Below are positions 1-6,255 of a stretch of 30,451 nucleotides of DNA, one piece after another (the stretch's first letter is position 1; each line of letters opens with the position of its first letter). The DNA comes from Methylotenera_A sp031381645. GTDB lineage: Bacteria; Pseudomonadota; Gammaproteobacteria; Burkholderiales; Methylophilaceae. The notes beneath the pieces were generated by a model, which was not told the DNA's origin, searched no databases, and saw nothing but the letters and a program-made list of their open reading frames with translations. A program made the position numbers and the translations under genes. The stretch lies in the NCBI GenBank assembly GCA_031381645.1, contig JANMYB010000033.1, positions 1-30,451 on the forward strand. The letters run 5' to 3'.

Positions 1-69
1 AGTTTTATCGCTAGCTTAAGGATAAAGACACAGCTAAACTCTTATAAGTTCATTCTATATGAAGCAATT

Positions 70-1674
70 ATGACACAGCAATTCGACGTTCTAATCATCG
101 GCAGCGGCCTCGCAGGCCTTACTATGGCGCTGCAAGTGGCCGATTCTAAAAGCGTGTGTATCGTCAGTAAACGCGAAGTGTCTGACAGCGCCAGTAGCTG
201 GGCGCAGGGCGGCATTGCCGCAGTATTAAATAGTGAAGTAAACGATGAAGATTCTATTGAGGAACATATTAAAGACACCTTGATTGCAGGCGCAGGCTTG
301 TGCGATGCCGAAATTACGCGCTTAGTTGCCACCAATGCACGTGAGGCAGTAGAGTGGCTAGTTGACCAAGGCGTGGAATTTACGCGCGAGGCCGATAACA
401 GCGGGTTTCATTTGACGCGAGAAGGCGGCCACAGCCAGCGCCGCATCGTGCACGTGGCCGATGCCACTGGCAACGCCGTGCAAAAAACTTTGGCGCAAAA
501 GATTCGCGAACATGCCAACATTACCATCCTAGAAAATCACATCGCAGTGGATTTAATTACTTCAAAAAAAGTAAACAAAAACTCGCTTGAAAATCACTGC
601 CTAGGCGCTTACGTGCTGGATAACAAATCGGGTAAAGTAATCACCATTGCTGCGCAGCAAACCGTGCTGGCGACTGGCGGTGCGGGCAAAGTGTATTTAT
701 ACACCACTAACCCCGATGTCAGCACTGGTGACGGCATTGCCATGGCGTGGCGCGCAGGTTGCCGCGTGGCGAATATGGAGTTTATTCAATTTCATCCTAC
801 CTGTTTATTCCACCCGCATGCCAAATCATTTTTAATTAGCGAGGCGGTGCGTGGCGAAGGCGGTTTGCTACGCCTGCCAGATGGTACGCGCTTTATGCCC
901 GAGCACGACAGCCGCGAAGAACTGGCACCGCGCGATGTCGTGGCACGTGCCATTGACTTTGAGATGAAAAAACGCGGCCTAGATTGCGTTTATCTGGATA
1001 TTACACACGAACCACTCGCGTTCATCCAAGAACATTTCCCCAATATTTACGCGCGCTGTCTGGAACTCGGTATTGATATTAGCAAACAACCAATCCCGGT
1101 GGTGCCGGCCGCGCATTACAGTTGCGGCGGCGTAATGGTGGACGCACATGGCCTCACCGATATTAAAAACCTGTATGCCATTGGCGAAACTGCATGCACT
1201 GGCCTGCATGGCGCCAATCGCCTAGCCAGTAATTCATTGCTGGAATGTTTGGTGTTTGGTCGCGCGGCTGCAGCAGACATCCTGCAAGCCAATATTCATG
1301 CGCTTCCTAGCCTGCCAAAATGGGATGAAAGCCGCGTCACCGATGCCGATGAAGAAGTACTCATCACCCACACTTGGGATGAATTGCGCCGCTTTATGTG
1401 GAACTACGTCGGCATTGTGCGCACCGATAAACGCTTAAGCCGCGCGCTGCATCGCATCCACATGCTGCGCGATGAAGTGCAGGAATTTTATCAACATTTT
1501 AAAATCAGTAACGATTTAATCGAGCTGCGTAACTTGCTGCAAGTGGCTGAACTCATTGTAGAAAGCGCCATTTCACGTAAAGAAAGTCGCGGCCTGCATT
1601 ACAGCAAAGATCATCCAAATATGGATGCCGAGCCAATACCGACGGTGCTAGAGCCTGCAAATTACAATGGCTAA
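70..1674 (+). CDS. nadB: L-aspartate oxidase (quinolinate synthase B)
   Basis: FAD-dependent oxidation of L-aspartate to iminoaspartate, the first step of de novo NAD synthesis; the product passes to quinolinate synthase NadA in the cytoplasm. The 534-residue length fits the family. The N-terminus carries the dinucleotide-binding glycines (GSGLAG, about residues 12-17), then SSWAQGGIAA, the substrate-region HxxREGGHS segment (about 116-123) and HPT/EAVRGEGG (about 245-268), and a C-terminal helical domain with WDELRRFMWNYVGIVR. The ATG is preceded by a weak purine stretch (gaag). The stop overlaps the start of the downstream nuclease gene. The interdomain stretch around residues 404-411 reads LQANIHAL and carries one copy of the dispersed motif described elsewhere, in a segment that is variable in the family. 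Confidence 0.96.
   Translation: MTQQFDVLIIGSGLAGLTMALQVADSKSVCIVSKREVSDSASSWAQGGIAAVLNSEVNDEDSIEEHIKDTLIAGAGLCDAEITRLVATNAREAVEWLVDQGVEFTREADNSGFHLTREGGHSQRRIVHVADATGNAVQKTLAQKIREHANITILENHIAVDLITSKKVNKNSLENHCLGAYVLDNKSGKVITIAAQQTVLATGGAGKVYLYTTNPDVSTGDGIAMAWRAGCRVANMEFIQFHPTCLFHPHAKSFLISEAVRGEGGLLRLPDGTRFMPEHDSREELAPRDVVARAIDFEMKKRGLDCVYLDITHEPLAFIQEHFPNIYARCLELGIDISKQPIPVVPAAHYSCGGVMVDAHGLTDIKNLYAIGETACTGLHGANRLASNSLLECLVFGRAAAADILQANIHALPSLPKWDESRVTDADEEVLITHTWDELRRFMWNYVGIVRTDKRLSRALHRIHMLRDEVQEFYQHFKISNDLIELRNLLQVAELIVESAISRKESRGLHYSKDHPNMDAEPIPTVLEPANYNG
1281..1302 (+). repeat. Dispersed motif copy 1 (in nadB)
   Basis: CCTGCAAG followed by CCAATATTCATG and CG; one difference from the core. 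It is read in frame as LQANIHA. Confidence 0.65.
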
Positions 1675-2191
1675 ATACCCTCCACCGTCATTCCGACGGG
1701 AGCGAAGCGAACCACGGAATCCATTTTTTAAACAAATAATAACTGCCCTAGCAGCCGCATGGATATTGGCCTGCAGCCCACCTGTTTTTGCACTAGATAT
1801 CACTTATTTTTACGATGGTGATACGGTTAAAATCAAAGACGGTAGCTACGAATACAAACTGCGCTTAACTGATATCGACGCACCAGAACGCAACCAAGAA
1901 TACGGCAAAAAATCGCGCCGTGCGCTGATGCAATTTTGCAAAAACGCCAGCGTTAACGTTTATATTTCTGGCATCGATAAATATCATCGCAACTTAGGTA
2001 AATTACATTGCAACAAACTGGACGCCAGCGAATTTATGGTTAAAAACGGCCACGCGTGGTTTAACCGCAAATACTCGATGGATTACATGCTGGCCTTGCT
2101 AGAAGACGAAGCGCATAAAAATAAACTTGGGCTTTGGCAGGCTGAACAACAAACGCCGCCTTGGGTTTGGCGCAAAAATCATCCGCATTAA
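1667..2191 (+). CDS. Secreted staphylococcal-type thermonuclease (SNase-like)
   Basis: A 174-residue Ca-dependent-type nuclease of the SNase/TNase family, expected to cut DNA or RNA outside the cytoplasm. The mature part holds YDGDTVKI, then LRLTDIDAPE with the Arg, Asp and Glu corresponding to the catalytic residues of staphylococcal nuclease, then DKYHRNLG with the second catalytic Arg, and ends in the usual KLGLW segment. The N-terminus is odd. Residues 6-18 are written by a dispersed repeat (1681-1725), and residues 28-36 by the antisense of the CCAATATCCATG motif. Together they give a long n-region and a hydrophobic stretch ending VFA before LDITYF, a plausible signal peptidase I site. 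ILAC could instead be a poor lipobox. No ribosome-binding site is visible. The start overlaps the nadB stop by 8 bases, suggesting translational coupling, and no good alternative start lies downstream. Confidence 0.85.
   Translation: MAKYPPPSFRRERSEPRNPFFKQIITALAAAWILACSPPVFALDITYFYDGDTVKIKDGSYEYKLRLTDIDAPERNQEYGKKSRRALMQFCKNASVNVYISGIDKYHRNLGKLHCNKLDASEFMVKNGHAWFNRKYSMDYMLALLEDEAHKNKLGLWQAEQQTPPWVWRKNHPH
1681..1725. repeat. Dispersed inverted-repeat element (GTCATTCC...GGAATCC type)
   Basis: The segment starts with CCGTCATTCCGACGGG and ends with CCACGGAATCC. ATTCCG near the left end is the exact inverse of CGGAAT near the right end. This resembles the widespread GTCATTCC/GGAATCCA family of bacterial intergenic repeats, recognised here from general knowledge. 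Read in the nuclease frame it gives the residues SFRRERSEPRNP, a string typical of such repeats when translated. No second copy was found in the window. It lies immediately after the nadB stop. Confidence 0.55.
1754..1778 (-). repeat. Dispersed motif copy 2 (in the nuclease signal peptide)
   Basis: On the minus strand CTGCAGG, CCAATATCCATG, CGGC. It is antisense to the nuclease, where it is translated as AWILAC in the signal peptide. Confidence 0.65.
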
Positions 2192-2264
2192 TTATGTTAA
2201 TATTTAACTTAATGATTAATCACTCCTTCACCGAAGTATATTTTACGTTAGGTCAAGACAAGTA

Positions 2265-2936
2265 ATGGATCTTCACGATTATCTCAGCACCATTGCTGAT
2301 CAGCTTGTCAACGAGTTGACTCCAATACTGCAAATAAAAGGTGTCACATCAAATACCGATCTGCTGGGAAAGTACACAGAAGCTTCCATCCGAAGTCTAG
2401 TACATCGCATCGTTCAACCAATGCATGTCTCAACTGGGGCAGTTATAGACCATCCAATCCCTAATCCACTTCGGCAAATTTATCTCATCATTTGGGCACC
2501 ATTTCCAGTGCCCGCCATTTTCGAAATCGAAGGGTTTGGTCTTGTCCCGAAGAGCAGTGCCTTTGGTGTAATCGAGGTCAAGAGAAGTAACTACAGTGGT
2601 GTAGAGGCTAGTCTGGAGAGCTTCTTGGCTGATGTTGAATCAAAAAAGATAGTAGCTGATTACGATCAGACAGCACCGACTAGAGATATTTCCAAGAGTC
2701 CGGGCCTTGGCATTATCTGTGTTCTCGAATCACTGCCATCCGAGAGGCTAAGTAAGCTCATTACTGAGGACAAGGTGGTTGCAATGTTTGAGAGGCAGGG
2801 CGATGTGACGAAGGTTAGGCCTAGAGATGTTTTTGTCTTGGTAAACTTCCTTCATTTTGTTACTTGGAGGTACCGCGCAAGGAGTGCGAATTCAGCCTAC
2901 CCACAAATCATTTTAGACGCGTTTAATTCCGATTAA
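2265..2936 (+). CDS. Hypothetical protein, DUF6602-like / PD-(D/E)xK-like core
   Basis: A 223-residue cytoplasmic protein with no signal peptide or membrane segment. I recognise only a loose resemblance to DUF6602-type proteins. An N-terminal helical part has LLGKYTEASIRSLVHR, then a strand region IYLIIWAPFPVPAIFEIEGFGLVPKSS leads into FGVIEVKRSNYSG (about residues 100-112). The E-V-K spacing matches the E-x-K half of a PD-(D/E)xK nuclease fold. The upstream acidic residue expected in the motif QxDIIIYD appears replaced by Tyr (RQIYLIIWA), so catalysis is doubtful. Codon use is more mixed, with fewer of the GCG/GGC-rich runs of its neighbours, which hints at acquisition. There is no clear ribosome-binding site and it stands alone between the nuclease and helicase genes. 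Function unknown. Confidence 0.7.
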   Translation: MDLHDYLSTIADQLVNELTPILQIKGVTSNTDLLGKYTEASIRSLVHRIVQPMHVSTGAVIDHPIPNPLRQIYLIIWAPFPVPAIFEIEGFGLVPKSSAFGVIEVKRSNYSGVEASLESFLADVESKKIVADYDQTAPTRDISKSPGLGIICVLESLPSERLSKLITEDKVVAMFERQGDVTKVRPRDVFVLVNFLHFVTWRYRARSANSAYPQIILDAFNSD

Positions 2937-3005
2937 GTAAGATTAGCCTGTAAAAATCTGCACCCCTACAAAAAACACAAAGCTCGCTTTAATTGCAATT
3001 CCCCG

Positions 3006-3011
3006 TATAAT
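3006..3011 (+). promoter_or_regulatory. Putative promoter -10 for the DEAD-box helicase gene
   Basis: A perfect TATAAT lies about 120 bases before the TTG start of the helicase gene. No strong -35 hexamer is seen at 16-18 bases upstream. If used, the transcript would carry a leader of about 115 bases. Confidence 0.45.
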
Positions 3012-3020
3012 GCGCGTTCC

Positions 3021-3110
3021 CTACGCAAACCAATCAGCGTAGCGGTCACTTTCTTATCAGGTTTTTAACCTAATTATTCGTCAGCCTCGATTGGTATACT
3101 TCATAAGTAT
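3021..3110 (+). promoter_or_regulatory. Structured 5' leader with three consecutive hairpins
   Basis: Three stem-loops follow each other in the untranslated leader: CTACGC(3021-3026)/GCGTAG(3037-3042), AGGTT(3059-3063)/AACCT(3067-3071) and ATACTT(3096-3101)/AAGTAT(3105-3110). The ribosome-binding site AGGAG (3122-3126) follows. Long structured leaders are known for RNA helicase and cold-shock genes, where they give temperature or autoregulatory control; that role is inferred here. Confidence 0.4.
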
Positions 3111-3133
3111 TTGGCCGTCGCAGGAGTCTTACA

Positions 3134-4675
3134 TTGTCTATTGAAACAACAAACACATCTAATTTTAATGAATTAGGTTTAAGCGAACCCATACTGCGCG
3201 CCATTAGCGACGCGGGTTACACCACACCAACCCCAATTCAGGCCAAAGCCATTCCGCAAGTATTAAGCGGTGGCGATTTGCTGGCAGGCGCGCAAACTGG
3301 CACTGGCAAAACCGCTGGTTTTACCTTGCCGATTTTGCATATTCTTAGCCAAAAAGCACGCAACGCTGATGCTTTAAAAAGTCGCCCGCGCTGCTTGATG
3401 CTTACGCCAACGCGTGAACTGGCCGCGCAAATTGAAGAATCTGTCAAAACCTATGGCAAATATTTGCCGCTTACCAGCACGGTGATTTTTGGTGGCGTAA
3501 ATGCCAACCCACAAATTGCGCGCTTAAAAAAACCGCTGGATATTTTAGTCGCCACCCCTGGTCGTTTGCTAGACCATGCCAACCAAAAGAATGTTGACCT
3601 GAGCGGCGTTGAGATTTTAGTACTGGATGAAGCCGATAGAATGTTAGACATGGGCTTTATCCGCGATATTAAAAAAATACTCGCTATGCTGCCCAAGCAA
3701 CGCCAAAACTTATTGTTCTCTGCCACTTTTTCTGATGAAATTAAAACCCTTGCCGATGGTTTATTGCATAACCCTGGCTTTGTTGAAGTCGCGCGCCGTA
3801 ATACCGCCAGCGAACTGGTTGAACAAACCGTGCACATGGTGGCACAAAGCCATAAACGCGAGCTAATGAGCTACCTGATTAAACATAACGATTGGCAACA
3901 AGTATTGATATTCACCCGCACCAAACACGGCGCGAATAGGCTTGCTGAGAAGTTAATCAAAGACGGTATTGAAGCAGCGGCGATTCACGGCAACAAAAGC
4001 CAAGGTGCGCGTACCAAAGCGCTGGCACAGTTTAAAGATGGCAGCATGCGTGTGCTGGTGGCAACAGACATTGCCGCACGTGGCTTAGATATTGACCAAT
4101 TGCCACAAGTGGTGAATTTTGAATTACCCAACGTGCCAGAAGATTATGTACATAGAATCGGCCGTACTGGTCGCGCAGGTAGCAGCGGCGCGGCGGTTTC
4201 ACTGGTTGACCGTGAAGAATTAAAATTTTTAAAAGATATTGAAAAGCTGATTAAGCGTGAAATACCAAAAGTGCAGGTGGAAGGTTTTACGCCATCTGAC
4301 AAGCCTGAACCTGAAGCGCCACGCTCGACGCAAAATCATGGCAGACCGCCACGCGGGCATGGGCAAGGACAGCAGCAACGGGCCAATAATGGTTCTAGGC
4401 AAGGTCAAAACAATGGCCAAAATCCAAATGGTCAAAACGCCAATCGTAATCAAGGTCAACAGCAAAAACCTGCGCAAAATAATAGCTCAGGCAAACTATT
4501 ATCTGAAGCTGCGCGCCATCAAGCGATGCCACAAACGCCTTTATTTGCGCCTAAACCTCAGCCGCGAAATCCAAATAATCGTAACCCCAATAACAGAAAC
4601 GCTAACCAAAGCAATACTGGTAGACCGAACGCCAACCCCAATAGTACGCATAGAAGCGGCGGGCGCGGGCGATAA
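3134..4675 (+). CDS. rhlE: DEAD-box ATP-dependent RNA helicase, RhlE type
   Basis: A 513-residue RNA helicase that uses ATP to remodel RNA duplexes, probably in ribosome assembly and mRNA decay. Visible motifs in order: Q-motif region (GYTTPTPIQ), motif I AQTGTGKT (about 54-61), PTRELAAQ, TPGRLLD, DEAD at about 165-168, SAT, then in the second RecA domain RGLDID and HRIGRTGRAG (motif VI). From about residue 375 to the end the chain is disordered and rich in Q, N, G, R and P, a typical RhlE RNA-binding tail. The start is TTG at 3134, chosen because AGGAG sits seven bases upstream and no ATG is nearby. Alternative-frame reading across the repetitive tail is a composition artefact. Confidence 0.93.
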   Translation: MSIETTNTSNFNELGLSEPILRAISDAGYTTPTPIQAKAIPQVLSGGDLLAGAQTGTGKTAGFTLPILHILSQKARNADALKSRPRCLMLTPTRELAAQIEESVKTYGKYLPLTSTVIFGGVNANPQIARLKKPLDILVATPGRLLDHANQKNVDLSGVEILVLDEADRMLDMGFIRDIKKILAMLPKQRQNLLFSATFSDEIKTLADGLLHNPGFVEVARRNTASELVEQTVHMVAQSHKRELMSYLIKHNDWQQVLIFTRTKHGANRLAEKLIKDGIEAAAIHGNKSQGARTKALAQFKDGSMRVLVATDIAARGLDIDQLPQVVNFELPNVPEDYVHRIGRTGRAGSSGAAVSLVDREELKFLKDIEKLIKREIPKVQVEGFTPSDKPEPEAPRSTQNHGRPPRGHGQGQQQRANNGSRQGQNNGQNPNGQNANRNQGQQQKPAQNNSSGKLLSEAARHQAMPQTPLFAPKPQPRNPNNRNPNNRNANQSNTGRPNANPNSTHRSGGRGR

Positions 4676-4804
4676 TTAGCTTTATTACAAAAGAATCAAA
4701 TACTTAAAGGCTATATAATAAATTTGCGCAACATTTAACCAATTTGCAAAAATAGATTAAACTTATAGCATCAACTAATATAAAACCAGCTTAGGACTGA
4801 CCCC

Positions 4805-5287
4805 ATGCAAATCGCAATGAACACTGTTGTAACAATGACTTACGAACTTAAAAATAGTGACGGCGAGGTGCTGGAATCTAGTGCCGAACCTGTGTCATAT
4901 TTACACGGCGGTTACGATAATATCTTCCCAAAAGTGGAAGAAGCGATGCACGGAAAGAGCGTGGGTGATGTGGTGACGGTAGATTTGCTACCTGCAGATG
5001 CGTTTGGTGAGATGGACGAAGAGTTGGTGCAAATCGAGCCTGCAAACGCTTTTCCAGCGGCTGATTTAAAAATTGGCATGCAGTTTGAAGGTGAAGATGA
5101 AACATCGGGCGAAGTGATTTTATACACTGTGACCGAAATCGCTGATGGCAAAGTTGTCGTAGACGGTAACCATCCATGGGCGGGCGAGCGCGTGATTTTT
5201 AAAGCCACCGTGACTGCAGTGCGCGCCGCCAACAAAGAAGAAGTTTCGCACCAGCATGTGCACGGCGCAGGCGGGCATCACCACTAA
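4805..5287 (+). CDS. slyD: FKBP-type peptidyl-prolyl isomerase, SlyD-like
   Basis: A 160-residue cytoplasmic proline isomerase and chaperone. The FKBP half begins VVTMTYELKNSDGEVLESS, is interrupted by an insert-in-flap domain (about residues 70-120), and returns with VVVDGNHPWAGERVIFKATV, as in SlyD. The C-terminus ends HQHVHGAGGHHH, a shortened form of the metal-binding His-rich SlyD tail without the Cys residues of the E. coli protein. Nickel binding is therefore possible but probably weaker. The ATG follows AGGA by about eight bases. It is a single gene downstream of the helicase, with its own AT-rich leader (4680-4804) that includes a TATAAT-like hexamer near 4714. Confidence 0.9.
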   Translation: MQIAMNTVVTMTYELKNSDGEVLESSAEPVSYLHGGYDNIFPKVEEAMHGKSVGDVVTVDLLPADAFGEMDEELVQIEPANAFPAADLKIGMQFEGEDETSGEVILYTVTEIADGKVVVDGNHPWAGERVIFKATVTAVRAANKEEVSHQHVHGAGGHHH

Positions 5288-5319
5288 AGCAGCTTAACTT
5301 TACCTTTAAAGAGGTGTTA

Positions 5320-6255
5320 ATGTTAAAAGTCTTTGCGAGTTTGATTGTGTGTGTAATTTTAGTCTGCGTTCAACCCGCGGTTGCCAATGACGTTTATCGT
5401 TGCGGTACTAGCTACCAAGATACGCCATGTAAAAACGCTGCCAGCAAGCCCATGAATGAAAAGCCTGAGCGTAAAAACGCAGCCACCACTATCAGCAAAA
5501 CCACCCAAAAAGCACAAATTGCAGCATCGGCCAATACCGATTGCAAGCTGCGTGGCGAATCAGCCAAAAGTATCGCAAATATGCGCGATACTGGCCTGAG
5601 TGAAGATGCGCTAAAAGCCAATGCAGCCGATAGCTATACGGCGGCACTGGTGACGGATGTTTATAAGCGCACTGGTAGCGCGTTTCAAATAAAAAATGCC
5701 GTTGAGCGCGAATGCATTCAAAATCAACAAAAGCAAAGTCTGACTAGTAAATGGATGTCGCAAGCCAAGCGCTTGCTAGGCTTTAGCGCTGCGCCTGCAA
5801 GTTCTAATGTGAAAAATAAGGCTAGCCCGCAAGCTACCGCCACCACCATCGCTACCAACAAAATTGCGCCTGCGAAGCCTGCGCAGTCCCAAATTAGGTC
5901 AACGGCTGATCCTAAACCTGTGCTAGAGCCAACCCAACCTGCACCTGCTCCCTCACCTCCAGAGCAGCCAACACCTCCGCAGGTTGAGCCGCCAGTTGCT
6001 CCACCACCAGCCCCAGAGCCCCCATCACCCGCGCCAGTAGCAATGCCTACGCCACCTGCTGAGCCAGCTCCGCAAAAACCAGCAGAACCAAAAGAAGTAG
6101 CGCAAGAAGATTCGCAAGGTATGTGTAGCGCACTTAAAGCAGGGCTAGCAAATATCGCCAGCCAGAAACGCAAAGGTGGCGATGCGGCCTTTATGAAAGA
6201 TTTAAAAGAGCAACAAACAGAGCTAGAAAATGTAATGAAATCAGCAGGCTGCTAG
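5320..6255 (+). CDS. Secreted/periplasmic proline-rich protein, DUF4124-like N-terminus
   Basis: About 311 residues. A signal peptide (LKVFASLIVCVILVCVQPAVA) is followed by NDVYRCGTSYQDTPC, a short form of the DUF4124-type motif seen in many betaproteobacterial envelope proteins. A basic/Ala-rich segment follows, then a proline-rich stretch at about residues 198-257 dominated by P, A, E and V, and a C-terminal helical segment with two Cys (MCSALKAGL...MKSAGC). The proline tract resembles TonB-type spacers that span the periplasm. The start is taken at ATG 5320, because AAAGAGG (5308-5314) is correctly spaced for it. A GTG at 5314 lies inside that site. The stop codon overlaps the convergent mutS stop through a shared CTAG. 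Exact function unknown. Confidence 0.75.
   Translation: MLKVFASLIVCVILVCVQPAVANDVYRCGTSYQDTPCKNAASKPMNEKPERKNAATTISKTTQKAQIAASANTDCKLRGESAKSIANMRDTGLSEDALKANAADSYTAALVTDVYKRTGSAFQIKNAVERECIQNQQKQSLTSKWMSQAKRLLGFSAAPASSNVKNKASPQATATTIATNKIAPAKPAQSQIRSTADPKPVLEPTQPAPAPSPPEQPTPPQVEPPVAPPPAPEPPSPAPVAMPTPPAEPAPQKPAEPKEVAQEDSQGMCSALKAGLANIASQKRKGGDAAFMKDLKEQQTELENVMKSAGC

Noticed and set aside
1..69. Possible gene fragment before nadB
   Set aside because: No coding frame with homology or ribosome-binding site could be supported in this short piece.
1681..1725. FRRERSE as a twin-arginine export signal
   Set aside because: The residues after RR do not fit S/T-RR-x-F-L-K; they come from the repeat.
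4257..4679. Alternative-frame ORF across the RhlE tail
   Set aside because: It is a composition artefact of the Q/N-rich repetitive tail; the helicase frame continues intact.
5724..6173. Gly/Ala-rich antisense ORF
   Set aside because: It is the reverse of the proline-rich tract (CCN codons read as GGN) and has no ribosome-binding site.
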